A stretch of 64,000 nt of DNA from assembly GCF_000423005.1 (NCBI RefSeq), contig NZ_AUHD01000013.1, positions 1 to 64,000 of the forward strand. Direction: 5' to 3'. Positions 1-9,047 of this stretch are shown here, in pieces; position 1 is the first letter of the stretch; the number at the start of each line of letters is the position of its first letter. The stretch comes from Gelidibacter mesophilus DSM 14095 (GTDB taxonomy: Bacteria; Bacteroidota; Bacteroidia; Flavobacteriales; Flavobacteriaceae). The translations under genes were made by a program, and so were the position numbers. A model generated the notes under the pieces. That model saw only the letters and a list, made by a program, of their open reading frames with translations. It ran no database searches and was not told where the DNA came from.

Positions 1-344
1 TAAGGCAGGGCTTCAAAGCTTTTTTTCAATGATCTCCTTGGCCATTTGATGGTCTAGTGCTAGTGTGGCATACATCTGTTTGAGCCGACGGTTCTCCTCT
101 TCAAGCTCCTTGAGCCTCTTTAGTTCTTTGGAGTCCATGCCGGCATACTTGGAACGCCACTTGTAAAAAGCCGCAACGCTCACGCCGTGCTCACGACTGA
201 TCTCGTCTACGCTCTTTCCGTTGTCGAACTCCTTTAGGATCTTTGCGATCTGCTGTGGTGAAAATTTACTCTTTCTCATAATACTGTTTAAAATTAAGAT
301 AATTATTCTACTTTTAAACAGTTCGGTTTTAAGGGGAGCTTACA
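1..344 (-). mobile_element. IS3-family insertion sequence, 5' part (cut by window edge)
   Basis: This is the upstream end of an IS3-family element read on the minus strand. It holds a complete orfA (13-279) and the presumed terminal sequence: read on the minus strand the outer end starts TGTAAGCTCCCCTT near position 344, and the inverted repeats of this family commonly begin with TG. The orfB transposase would lie beyond position 1, so the other end, completeness and target duplication cannot be judged. It lies just downstream of the last gene of the polysaccharide cluster. The exact outer boundary is inferred. Confidence 0.7.
13..279 (-). CDS. IS3-family transposase OrfA (HTH_Tnp_1)
   Basis: This 88-aa DNA-binding subunit of an IS3-family transposase starts with the usual RKSKFSPQQIAKILKEF helix-turn-helix. 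A second helix (VDEISREHGVSVAAFYKWRS, residues 25-44) follows, then a Lys/Glu-rich leucine-zipper-like coiled coil (residues 50-85). Length and layout fit an intact orfA. In this family OrfA is joined to the DDE-domain OrfB by programmed -1 frameshifting, but orfB is outside the window. The ATG at 279 is the natural start. It is not part of the neighbouring sugar cluster. Confidence 0.9.
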   Translation of the reverse strand: MRKSKFSPQQIAKILKEFDNGKSVDEISREHGVSVAAFYKWRSKYAGMDSKELKRLKELEEENRRLKQMYATLALDHQMAKEIIEKKL

Positions 345-370
345 CACTTACTAAAATAACTTAAATTTTA

Positions 371-1866
371 TTACTGAAATAATAGATTTTCATTTGAGTA
401 AAATCTATTTTCATATAGCGCTTTATGATTATTTGGCCTGGAGGGACGTCTTAAAATTAATTCTTTAAGTTCATTTTTAACTCCATATTTTATTAAGGGA
501 TATATTGTATCTAAATCATTATTATCAATCTCCAGCTCAATTGTTCCAGCATCTTTGTTTCCCATAATTGTCCAACCAATTGTTTTATTTGAGACTTGAT
601 AATCTGATATATCAATTGGTAATGGTTGACTATTACTTTCGAACAATGATATTTTTGAATCCGCATAAAAGGATACTATCAATGAACGTAAAGACCATAG
701 ACAACTACCCGCTCCGGAGTATCCGTCCAACAAACTTAAATCATCTTCAAAAAAACCCTGAGTAACTTTCCCTTGCTTGATCGCATTATTTTCAATAAAA
801 TATTTCCAAGTAGAATCTAATGCATTTAAAGCAAGACCAGGAGGTATAACTTCGGGAGATAATATTGCGCCTGCAACGATAGGTGCAGGTGCAGCAGCTC
901 TATAGCAAACACTACGTCCCATCATAGGAAATCCATTTCTGCTAAACAAATATTTATAAAATTCAACGAATTCCCTATTAGAATCTCTTATAAAACCTGG
1001 ATCAAAATCTGGATCAATTTGATTTAACCAGAACAAACTGTAGTGAATTGCCCAACCATTATAGTAATCAAAACCACTTGGTGCGTCAAAGAACCATCCC
1101 TTTCCTTTATATGTGTTTGATTTATATCTCTCATATAATCCCACTGAATACTCAATATTATCGGGAATATTTGCCCCAAGCCCTTCCATTACTTTAAAAA
1201 TCATAATTGGAAAAAGATTCCAATTATTATCAACAAATTGTTTGCCTTCAGCTTCTATGAACCAATTAAATAATTGTTTCTTTTCTTCTCTATTAAATTT
1301 TTCCCAAACATAGTCCCTGCTCAGCCATAATCCTAAAGCAACGTCAGCTGCTTCAACCATTCTCTGATCTTTGTCGCCTATTTTGCCCCAATATTCAGGG
1401 TGGCTAGGATTAGTTCCACTAACAACTGCGTTTTTAAAAAGGCTTGAAAGTTTGTAATTATTTCCTTCGATATTTACAGATAGGTCGTTCGTTGATGACA
1501 TATATGATGCTGCCAAAGGAAAAAAACGAGCAAAACCTTCCAAAGCATTCATCCTTGCACCATACCAACTATTTTCTCCGGGATAAAAAACCAAAGCGCC
1601 ATCATTAGATTGGTATTCTAAATATCCCTTGAAGAAATATTTGAAAAGAGCTTCATAACGCTCAGAATAATTATTGTTATTACTTTCGGCCAAGAAAAGT
1701 TTTTTAATTTCTCATCATCCGCTTCATATTCGCTATATGGTTGAATATTGTTATCCCAATCTTCTACACTAAATCTTAAAACATAATAGTAGTAGCCTGA
1801 AATTACTAAACTGAGTGAAAGTGTCAGAAAGGCAATCCAAAAATATTTATTCTTAAAAATATTCAT
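371..1866 (-). pseudogene. DUF2264 membrane-anchored protein, -1 frameshifted (pseudogene, sequence error or programmed shift)
   Basis: The gene is split over two frames. From ATG 1866 the first frame gives a short cytoplasmic start, one membrane helix (about residues 7-28) and a charged stretch. The second frame, closed upstream by a TGA near 1714, carries the DUF2264 domain down to the stop at 371. Joined, the product is about 497 aa and matches the intact paralogue at 9048-10559 (503 aa), sharing for example RYE.LFKYF, GFARFFPLAAS, FPMMGRSVCYR and GSCLWSLRSLIV. The switch falls in an A6 run (minus strand 1705-1700) followed by C, making A AAA AAC in the zero frame, so one -1 step restores the domain. 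DUF2264 is probably an alpha/alpha-barrel; from memory, related proteins are classed as glycoside hydrolases (GH154, beta-glucuronidase), which I could not verify. It would act outside the membrane on the cluster's polymer. A TTG at 1693 could only start an anchor-less form. Confidence 0.75.
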
Positions 1867-1960
1867 TTTACAAAATTAGTTTTTAATGTTTATAAGTTTC
1901 TACCACAATTTTATATTTTGAACGTTTCAGATTTTGATTTCTTTTAAAATTATTATTCTG

Positions 1961-2572
1961 CTATTCTTTGGAGCCTAAAAATTCCGGCATATCTAAAGTT
2001 TCTGAATTATTGATGTCTTTTCTGTTTAAAACCTTGTCTATGGTCTTTAATACAATTTTTAAATCCAAAGAAAACGATAGATGTTCTACATAGTAAACAT
2101 CATATTCAAACTTCTGCTCCCAGCTTATCGTGTTTCTTCCATTTACTTGTGCCCAACCAGTGATTCCGGGAAGAACGTCGTGTCTTTTGTTTTGTCTTTC
2201 ATTATAATACTTCAAATATTGTGGTAAAAGTGGGCGAGGTCCTATTAGACTCATATCACCTTTGAAAATATTCAATAATTGGGGCAGCTCGTCCAGTGAA
2301 AATTTTCTACAAAAATTTCCAATTTTAGTCACGCGCTCCAATGCAGGTAATAATTCTCCATTTTGGTCTTTTTTATCATTCATTGTTTTGAACTTAATGA
2401 TAGTAAATAGAGAACCTTTTTTTCCGGTACGAGTCTGATAAAAAAAAGGTTTTCCATTATTAACTATAAAAAGAAGTATAATTAGAAGAATAAATATTGG
2501 GGAAATAATTATTAATCCAAAAAAAGCGGCCAAAAAGTCAAAAAGTCGTTTTAAAATTTTCTTATATATCAT
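1961..2572 (-). CDS. Undecaprenyl-phosphate sugar-1-phosphate transferase (PglC/WcaJ-type initiating enzyme)
   Basis: This 203-aa small monotopic phosphoglycosyl transferase (bacterial sugar transferase family, PF02397) transfers a sugar-1-phosphate from a UDP-sugar to undecaprenyl phosphate and so starts the repeat unit. Visible are the single N-terminal re-entrant hydrophobic helix (about residues 13-37, with S24-P25), the KFKTM motif (60-64), the catalytic Asp-Glu pair in SLDELPQLLN (D94, E95), GDMSLIGPRPLLPQY and the GITGWAQVNGRN stretch. It lacks the extra membrane domain of WcaJ/WbaP, so it is the minimal PglC-like form. It lies 2 nt downstream of a family 4 glycosyltransferase, so it is probably translated with the operon. 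The sugar transferred cannot be read from sequence. Confidence 0.93.
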   Translation of the reverse strand: MIYKKILKRLFDFLAAFFGLIIISPIFILLIILLFIVNNGKPFFYQTRTGKKGSLFTIIKFKTMNDKKDQNGELLPALERVTKIGNFCRKFSLDELPQLLNIFKGDMSLIGPRPLLPQYLKYYNERQNKRHDVLPGITGWAQVNGRNTISWEQKFEYDVYYVEHLSFSLDLKIVLKTIDKVLNRKDINNSETLDMPEFLGSKE

Positions 2573-2574
2573 CT

Positions 2575-3720
2575 TTAGTGCAGATTATTGTAAAGATCTA
2601 ATAATTCATTCCAAACTATATCTCTTTTGTATTTTTTAATAATATTTGGTCTAGCATTTTTTGCCAACATCATAGTCTTATCAGGATTGTTATATAATTC
2701 TAACATGGCATCCTTTAAGGCATTACTATTCTTTGCTGGTATGATCAATCCATTAAAATTATGCTCAATAATTTCATTGCATCCATTAATATCAGTCACA
2801 ATACATGGCTTTTCCATACAACTGGCCTGTAAGACAACATTAGGAAATCCTTCTCTATAGGATGGGAATGTTAAAATATGGCTTAAAGCAACATAAGGTC
2901 TTATGTCTTCAATATTACCTACTTCGTGTATTTTGCCATTATTTTTGATTAATAACTCACTTTTCGGACTGATGGGATCTAATTCTTCCTCTTTATACCC
3001 CACCAAAATTAATTGGACATTGGAATGGGATTCAGAAATATTATTAAATGCTTCAACTAACTCATCAATCCCTTTATCTCTCACAATCCGTCCAATAAAG
3101 AGGAACACTGTGTCATTGTGATGAATATTAAGTTTGTCTTTGATTTCGTCTACACTCTCTTTGGACACATTCATTTGGTTATAATGTTCTGTATCAATGC
3201 CATTGGAACTTCCATTAGCTATGACACGCAACTTTTTTTCTTTGCAAAATTTTTCTTGAATTATAATATCCTTTAAAGCAAAAGAGTTAGGTAGAACTAG
3301 TGTAGAAGAGGAGTAGGTTATTTTTTCAACACTATTTAGCAGTTGACGTTTTAAACCTGTAGCTTCTAGTAACGGGAGTCCGGCTACTGTATGTATTCTA
3401 TGGGGCACACCAGCTAATTTTGCCGCCAACATTGCCAATGTTCCCGCCTTTGGGGTATGTGAATGCACGATAAATGGCTTTTCCTTCCTGAAAATTCGGA
3501 ACAACTGATAGAGTCCCTTCAAATCTTGAAAAGGAGTAATACTTCGCGTCATCTCTACAGGGATCGCTCTAATTCCTTCATTGTCATGAAGTCTATTGAA
3601 ATCGCTATTATTACTTGATATGCCGATAACTTCGTAATAGTCACTCATAAAACGTAATTGTCCCTTTAATAATGCCCATAAAGATCCTGGAATAGTGGAA
3701 ACGCGTATAATTTTTTTCAT
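2575..3720 (-). CDS. Glycosyltransferase family 4
   Basis: This 381-aa GT-B retaining glycosyltransferase has an N-terminal acceptor domain with HSHTPKAGTLAMLAAKLAG (about residues 87-105) and RIHTVAGLPLLEATG, which resembles transferases acting early on lipid-linked sugars. The C-terminal donor-binding domain (PF00534) has FIGRIVRDKGIDELVEAF near residue 209 and the REGFPNVVLQASCMEKP stretch, an E-x7-E-like signature in which the second acidic position looks replaced (QAS instead of EAM). It sits between asnB-like and the initiating transferase with 2-nt gaps on both sides. It probably adds the second sugar of the repeat unit, but that order is inferred only from position next to the initiating enzyme. 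Confidence 0.88.
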   Translation of the reverse strand: MKKIIRVSTIPGSLWALLKGQLRFMSDYYEVIGISSNNSDFNRLHDNEGIRAIPVEMTRSITPFQDLKGLYQLFRIFRKEKPFIVHSHTPKAGTLAMLAAKLAGVPHRIHTVAGLPLLEATGLKRQLLNSVEKITYSSSTLVLPNSFALKDIIIQEKFCKEKKLRVIANGSSNGIDTEHYNQMNVSKESVDEIKDKLNIHHNDTVFLFIGRIVRDKGIDELVEAFNNISESHSNVQLILVGYKEEELDPISPKSELLIKNNGKIHEVGNIEDIRPYVALSHILTFPSYREGFPNVVLQASCMEKPCIVTDINGCNEIIEHNFNGLIIPAKNSNALKDAMLELYNNPDKTMMLAKNARPNIIKKYKRDIVWNELLDLYNNLH

Positions 3721-3722
3721 TC

Positions 3723-5627
3723 TTAATTAAGCATTAAATAGGTGTTTAAATACCATTTTTGAAAGGTGTAGAAGCACCATGCCTGCATACTCTTATCTTC
3801 TTTACCCGAAATATGATTATTAATTAAATTGCAAATATAATCATCATTAAAAATACCTTGAGACTCTAAGAATGCCGGGTCAATGTACGATTCAAGTTCT
3901 GCTCTCAGGCTTCCTCTTAACCAATCTCCAACTGGAACTCCAAACCCTTGTTTGGACTTCTCTAAAAACGAGGAAGGGAATTTATCGGCAAAAGCTTCTT
4001 TAAGAATGTATTTTTTATTCCACCCTTTTAAAAGATAGCTTTCAGGTAATGAATTCGCTAAATTCCATATTGTTTTATTAAGAAAAGGAGCTCTACATTC
4101 AAGAGAGTTAAGCATACTTGTTCGATCAACTTTTACCAACATATCACCTTCCAAACTAATGTTCTTATCTACCATTCTAAAATCGGTTAAGGTTTTAGGA
4201 TTTTGTTGATTATATTTTTCCTTCAATTCAAAAAAAGTATCCTCAATATTAGTATTAGATTTTAGTAGTAGAGTTTTTTCTTGCTCTGTAAAAGCCAGTG
4301 AGATTATATTCCAATATTGATTGCCGTCATAATTGAATGCCTTTAACAACCGGTTCAATCTGAAGCGTTTACCTCTGTTGTCATCTTTAGTATTCAATAG
4401 TTGAGAAGATAATCTTAAAATTTGTTTATGTACCGCTTTTGGAACAATAGAGGTGTATTTATTGTTCAATCTCCCCATATAGTATTTATTATAGCCTCCA
4501 AACACTTCATCACCGCCGTCTCCAGTTAAGGCCACTTTAACATAATCACTTGCGTGTTTAGATACCAAATATGTCGGGAGCGCAGATGAGTCGGCAAATG
4601 GCTCATCAAAATTTAACAAAATCTCATCTATTCCATTTTTAAAATCACCTTCTTTAATAATAAATTCATGATGATTGCTATTAACAATTTTCGCTACAAT
4701 CTTTGATTTGTCAGTTTCGTCATAATCTTTTCTGTCAAAACCAATTGAGAAAGTTTCTATTTTTTCATTGGAAATTTCAGCTAGACAATGAGTTACTACT
4801 GAAGAATCTACACCACCAGACAAAAATGTTCCTAAAGATACATCAGCAACAGATCTGCTCTCAACACTTTCCATAACTTTTGCATAAACTTCTTTTTTTG
4901 CAGCATCAAATGAAATGTCTTTTTTCTCAATGTGTGTTTGTTTTTCAATCTCATGGATTGAAAAATTATTAGAATTGAGATCAAAATCAATATAATGATT
5001 ACTAGATAATTTAAACACCTCCTGATATATTGAATAGGGAGCTGGAATGTAAGTTAACCTAAAATAAACATTTAAAGCTTCTTTAGAAATATCTGGTTTG
5101 TATGGGAGATAGCTTAATATAGACTTTAATTCAGATGCATAAATAAAGTCAGTTTTTGTCTTTGCATAATACAAAGGTTTCTCTCCGAAGAAATCCCTTG
5201 CAATGAAAACTTTGTTTTTGGCCTTGTCATGAATACTAAAAGCAAACATACCATCCAATTCCTTAAAAGCATCTACACCTTTTTGTTCATAAAGTTTTAG
5301 AATGACTTCAGTATCACTTGTTGTTCTAAATGTAACACCTGCATTTTCTAAGTTTTGCTTCAAAGCTCTATAGTTATATATTTCGCCATTAAAAACAATT
5401 CCAATTTTATTATCATTGGTGTACATGGGTTGTTTTCCTGTATTTAAATCTATAATAGACAAACGACGCATCGCCATAGCAACAGATGTTGATCCAGTAG
5501 AATCCATATAAAAGCCATCATCATCTGGTCCACGATGGAAAATGAGATTATTCATTTTGTATAATTCACTTTTAAGTAACCCTTTATCCTTATTACTGTT
5601 ATTTATAATTCCGTTTATTCCGCACAT
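3723..5627 (-). CDS. asnB: Asparagine synthetase (glutamine-hydrolysing) family protein
   Basis: This 634-aa two-domain amidotransferase opens with MCGINGII, giving the Cys2 nucleophile of a class II glutaminase. The glutaminase domain covers about residues 2-200 (HRGPDDDG, FNGEIYNY, DTEVILKLYE). The synthase domain follows, with the PP-loop LSGGVDSS at residues 269-276, LTGDGGDEVFGGYNKYY and CRAPFLNK. Length matches the AsnB family. Classical AsnB makes asparagine from aspartate, ATP and glutamine. Inside polysaccharide clusters, relatives are thought to amidate sugar carboxylates or act with amino-sugar pathways. Here it sits between two glycosyltransferase genes with gaps of 2 and 12 nt, so amidation of a uronic acid or an amino-acid substituent is possible. 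A housekeeping role cannot be excluded. Confidence 0.9.
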   Translation of the reverse strand: MCGINGIINNSNKDKGLLKSELYKMNNLIFHRGPDDDGFYMDSTGSTSVAMAMRRLSIIDLNTGKQPMYTNDNKIGIVFNGEIYNYRALKQNLENAGVTFRTTSDTEVILKLYEQKGVDAFKELDGMFAFSIHDKAKNKVFIARDFFGEKPLYYAKTKTDFIYASELKSILSYLPYKPDISKEALNVYFRLTYIPAPYSIYQEVFKLSSNHYIDFDLNSNNFSIHEIEKQTHIEKKDISFDAAKKEVYAKVMESVESRSVADVSLGTFLSGGVDSSVVTHCLAEISNEKIETFSIGFDRKDYDETDKSKIVAKIVNSNHHEFIIKEGDFKNGIDEILLNFDEPFADSSALPTYLVSKHASDYVKVALTGDGGDEVFGGYNKYYMGRLNNKYTSIVPKAVHKQILRLSSQLLNTKDDNRGKRFRLNRLLKAFNYDGNQYWNIISLAFTEQEKTLLLKSNTNIEDTFFELKEKYNQQNPKTLTDFRMVDKNISLEGDMLVKVDRTSMLNSLECRAPFLNKTIWNLANSLPESYLLKGWNKKYILKEAFADKFPSSFLEKSKQGFGVPVGDWLRGSLRAELESYIDPAFLESQGIFNDDYICNLINNHISGKEDKSMQAWCFYTFQKWYLNTYLMLN

Positions 5628-5639
5628 AAAAGAGTTGAA

Positions 5640-6788
5640 TTAATTTTTTATAAATTGGTTAAAAATAGAATAGACATTATCAATTTGGTAGTCTTTCGAT
5701 CTTTTTAAGCTTAATCTACTGTACTTTTCCCGTTGTTCAGGATGATTTCTGTAATATTCTAGAGCTTTATGAAGACCTAAGTGATCATCGTTATTTACTA
5801 GAAGACCATATTTTGCAATGTAGAATTCTCCATTTTTAATTTCAATATCTTCATTTTCATTTAACAATTCTAGCGGACCAGACAGACAATTAGTTGAAAT
5901 ACAAGGAAGACCAACAGCCATAGCTTCTAACAATGCGTTTGGAAATCCTTCTGTGAAAGATGATAGGACAAAACAGTTGCTGTTTCTAAAATAATCATCT
6001 ACATTCTTGACCTTCCCTCCAAGATTTATTTGTTCTATTAAGTCATGTTTAATGATTTCTTTTTCTAAATATTCGTGTAATTCACCTTCACCAAGAATAA
6101 TTAAATGAACATTATTACGTAGGTTTTTTAAAGCACGAATAATCATAACGTGATTTTTTCTCTTATTTAAGGTGCCAGCCGTAACAATCCTTAAATATTT
6201 TTCGTTTTCGTTTAAAGCCTCTGGTGATATTGTCTTTGAAGGGATCTCAATAGGATTATATATAACATCCATTGGTATAGTAATTCCGAAATTGTTTTTT
6301 AAATCTTCATTAATATGCGTTGAGTTTGAAAATAAAGCATCGCATCTATTGTAGAGAAGTGGATAAAACACCTTTGAAATAGATAATGATAACTTACTAG
6401 TGGTATTGTCAGATGGGAACCCGCGCTCACTAATGATAGTTTTTACTTTTTTATTAAGTATTGAAATGATCCCGTTTAATAGGTTTGGAAATGCAAGGAA
6501 AGAAATAGAAATACTTGTTTTGTTATTCTTTATGAATTGATAGTACTTTTTTAAGAATATAAAAAAATCAAAAAACCTTAAATAATATGGTCTGTCGGTT
6601 CCATTTTTGGAGAGTAGAATGACATTGACTTCCTTTGGAATAGGAAAATGAATGACATTATAAAAAAGCACCAAACTTACGTCATAATCGTTTTTTAATT
6701 TCTTAAGCAATAAGCTCACTACCTTTTCTGCACCACCGCTACCAAATGAAATCATAAGTATGCAAAGGTTTAAATTTTTATTTTTCAA
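5640..6788 (-). CDS. Glycosyltransferase family 4
   Basis: This 382-aa GT-B glycosyltransferase has the glycine-rich N-terminal motif ISFGSGGAEKVVSLL (about residues 13-27), the SERGFP acceptor-domain signature, TAGTLNKRKNH at the start of the donor domain and the catalytic-type EGFPNALLEAMAVGLPCIS (E-x7-E) near residue 280. It overlaps the preceding gene by 11 nt. The first ATG (residue 12) would cut into beta-strand 1, so the TTG at 6788 is the better start. It transfers a sugar to the growing lipid-linked repeat unit; donor and acceptor are unknown. Confidence 0.87.
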   Translation of the reverse strand: MKNKNLNLCILMISFGSGGAEKVVSLLLKKLKNDYDVSLVLFYNVIHFPIPKEVNVILLSKNGTDRPYYLRFFDFFIFLKKYYQFIKNNKTSISISFLAFPNLLNGIISILNKKVKTIISERGFPSDNTTSKLSLSISKVFYPLLYNRCDALFSNSTHINEDLKNNFGITIPMDVIYNPIEIPSKTISPEALNENEKYLRIVTAGTLNKRKNHVMIIRALKNLRNNVHLIILGEGELHEYLEKEIIKHDLIEQINLGGKVKNVDDYFRNSNCFVLSSFTEGFPNALLEAMAVGLPCISTNCLSGPLELLNENEDIEIKNGEFYIAKYGLLVNNDDHLGLHKALEYYRNHPEQREKYSRLSLKRSKDYQIDNVYSIFNQFIKN

Positions 6789-7872
6789 GTCGCTGTTGTT
6801 TTAAAATATTGATGAACAATTGTTCATATTCTGAAATAATTTTCTCTTTATTAAATTTTTTATAAACAGAATCAGAAATAATTTTTGGATCCCACTTTTT
6901 GTCACCATTAAGTCTTTCCAGAAATTCTTCTTCAGAATTTACTAAAAATCCATTAACTCCATTTTCTATAATTTCTCTTGTACCTCCAGGTGCATTAAAG
7001 GCTATTACTGGGATGCCCAAGACACAACTTTCAAGCAATGCATTGGGAAAACCTTCGGAATGGGAACCTTGCAAAAATATATCATTATTTAAAATGATTT
7101 CATTTACGTTATCCGAGTAAGATATATGCTTGATTTGAGCTGTGAGTCCTAGAAAATCGGCTTTTTCCAAAATTTTATTTTTTAAAGGACCATCGCCAAC
7201 TACAGTATAGATAAAAGGAAAATTCAGTTTTGAAAGTATATTCAAGATTCTTAAATGACCTTTAATTTCAGTTAACCTACCAATTGTCAAAAACATTGTA
7301 GGTTTGTGTTCATTGATATTTTTATATTTTTCAAAACTTGATTGAGTGATTGGATTATGTATAATTTGTATTCTTTTTTTATCATATTTATAGCAATCTA
7401 AAAAATCATTTTTCATATCTATAGACTGACAAATTATATAATCTAATCTAGTAATTCCATAATCACTCAATATAGTCAATTTATGGAAAATTGATTTTGT
7501 TTTTTTTGTATTAATCTTAGATGATATTTTATTGATTGCGGATACTCTTCCTACGAATTGGATTTTCGGGAATGCCACGGATATTAGTCCCATTAAGGCA
7601 TTCATATGACTTATGGAACTTACAACAATATCAGGTTTTTCATGCATTAAAATTCTACAAATCGCAAGAATTGCTTTTAGAATACGATTTTTGTTCAAAT
7701 AAATAATATCACCGTTTTCGACACTAAATTTGCTATCCTTTTTATAGCCAATTACGATTAATTTAGTAATAAATCTATCTTTGTTAAGATTTTGTGATAC
7801 GAAAGAAATAACCCTTTCTGCTCCACCAGCATATAGAGTAGGGAGGATGAAGAAAATTTTTTTTTTTGGCAT
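6778..7872 (-). CDS. Glycosyltransferase family 4
   Basis: This 364-aa GT-B glycosyltransferase has LPTLYAGGAERVISFVS at the N-terminus (about residues 10-26), TIGRLTEIKGH opening the donor domain, VVGDGPLKNK, and EGFPNALLESCVLGIPVIAF followed by GGTREIIENGVNGFLV. The set is typical of repeat-unit assembly enzymes. Its ATG overlaps the stop of the upstream TupA-like gene by one base, and its end overlaps the next glycosyltransferase by 11 nt, so translation is coupled. It is similar in layout to the genes at 5640 and 11781, suggesting old duplication within the family. Substrates are unknown. Confidence 0.88.
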   Translation of the reverse strand: MPKKKIFFILPTLYAGGAERVISFVSQNLNKDRFITKLIVIGYKKDSKFSVENGDIIYLNKNRILKAILAICRILMHEKPDIVVSSISHMNALMGLISVAFPKIQFVGRVSAINKISSKINTKKTKSIFHKLTILSDYGITRLDYIICQSIDMKNDFLDCYKYDKKRIQIIHNPITQSSFEKYKNINEHKPTMFLTIGRLTEIKGHLRILNILSKLNFPFIYTVVGDGPLKNKILEKADFLGLTAQIKHISYSDNVNEIILNNDIFLQGSHSEGFPNALLESCVLGIPVIAFNAPGGTREIIENGVNGFLVNSEEEFLERLNGDKKWDPKIISDSVYKKFNKEKIISEYEQLFINILKQQRLEK

Positions 7873-8795
7873 TACTTTTTCTCAATATTTAGTGAATTAC
7901 CGAATTTTAAATCATATTCTGATGGGGTAAATTTACCATGTCCAGATTCACTATGGAATGTTAATTCTCCAAAATATATTAAATTATTGACAGAATAGAA
8001 ATCAACTCTTACATAAATAAAGTCCTTCGCAATTGTTTCTGCCAAATTTCTCATTTTTTCAAATGATTCTGGTTTTTCTTCTTTTTTACCATTTTTATAT
8101 TTCCATACGCATGGTATAAAATTCCAATTTGGATCATATAAATTTCTTTTATGTTCTATATGACGATCAATATCCACTTGAATAAAAGCAAGTTCACCGT
8201 TAAAACAATGAAATTTATAATCAGAAGGAATACTTCCATCATCATAAGTCAGTAGTTTTTCAACAATAATTCGAGGTTCAATATTTTTATATTGCCACTC
8301 TCTTGAGCTGTAAAAGTAATTTTCTTTTAGTAATCTACTAAATCTTTTGCGTGCTTGCGGCCAATTTATAGACTTTTTATCTTTTACTATAATTCCTCCA
8401 GAACTGTCATGGTTTGTTTTTATTATAAAGCTTGTATTCGGTAAATTATCTGGTTTAATATCTTTTGGATCTTTAGTTTGAAAGATTAATGGTATCAAAT
8501 ATTCTGCCCCAATTGTATTTTCAATATAGGATCTCACTTTAAATTTATCTGCTACAGTAGTGTGTAAATCTTTTCTATCGTAAAGTTTGAGCCAATTTAT
8601 TTTCTCATTTAGAGTTTTAGGATTTTTTAAATCTAAATCGTAGCCCATTTTTTTTCTAAATCTTCTTTTTATTATATATTCATCTGATATGTGTTTTAGA
8701 ACAAATTCATATATTTTATAAATAGGTCTAACAGCATAATATCCAAATTCTGAATTTCTATAAATTCTAGCTACTTTATAATTAACACTTTTCAT
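7872..8795 (-). CDS. TupA-like ATP-grasp protein
   Basis: This 307-aa protein has the features of the TupA-like ATP-grasp family (PF14305): KINWLKLYDRKDLHTTVADK near residue 66, FIIKTNHDSSGGIIVKDK (nucleotide-binding strand, about residues 124-141), RIIVEKLL, PSDYKFHCFNGELAFIQVD and VRVDFYSVNNLIYFGELTFH with the metal-binding acidic residues. The family is named after TupA of alkaliphilic Bacillus, involved in the polyglutamate part of teichuronopeptide. Members are frequent in polysaccharide clusters, often mislabelled as glycosyltransferases. An ATP-dependent amide bond, for example attaching an amino acid to a sugar carboxylate, is inferred. The AsnB-like gene in the same operon would fit such chemistry. 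Confidence 0.85.
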   Translation of the reverse strand: MKSVNYKVARIYRNSEFGYYAVRPIYKIYEFVLKHISDEYIIKRRFRKKMGYDLDLKNPKTLNEKINWLKLYDRKDLHTTVADKFKVRSYIENTIGAEYLIPLIFQTKDPKDIKPDNLPNTSFIIKTNHDSSGGIIVKDKKSINWPQARKRFSRLLKENYFYSSREWQYKNIEPRIIVEKLLTYDDGSIPSDYKFHCFNGELAFIQVDIDRHIEHKRNLYDPNWNFIPCVWKYKNGKKEEKPESFEKMRNLAETIAKDFIYVRVDFYSVNNLIYFGELTFHSESGHGKFTPSEYDLKFGNSLNIEKK

Positions 8796-9047
8796 TTTGA
8801 TTAGAATTTAATTTGGGTTAATGATTTCTTTATTATATAATTTAGTCAAAACACTTAAAAATTGAAAGAAAGAAAATTTAATTTAATTAAATTGTTTGAG
8901 TATTAGATTGAACAACAATAATTACGTCAATCGTTCTAGAAGCAAATGACAAGATAATATTTCACTATAATACTAACTTTCGACTTCTTGTTTTGAATAT
9001 TTAAAATTTCACTTTATATTAAAAATTAAGTTTTTCTTAATACGAGA
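8796..9047. other. Non-coding gap inside the polysaccharide cluster
   Basis: These 252 bases lie between the DUF2264 and TupA-like genes and are very AT-rich. No open frame of note and no clear terminator hairpin was seen. It is the largest gap in the otherwise tightly packed operon, so an internal promoter for the downstream (lower-coordinate) half is possible but not shown. Confidence 0.5.

Noticed and set aside
7872-8795. TupA-like protein as a glycosyltransferase
   Set aside because: Motifs are those of an ATP-grasp fold; no GT-A or GT-B signature is present.
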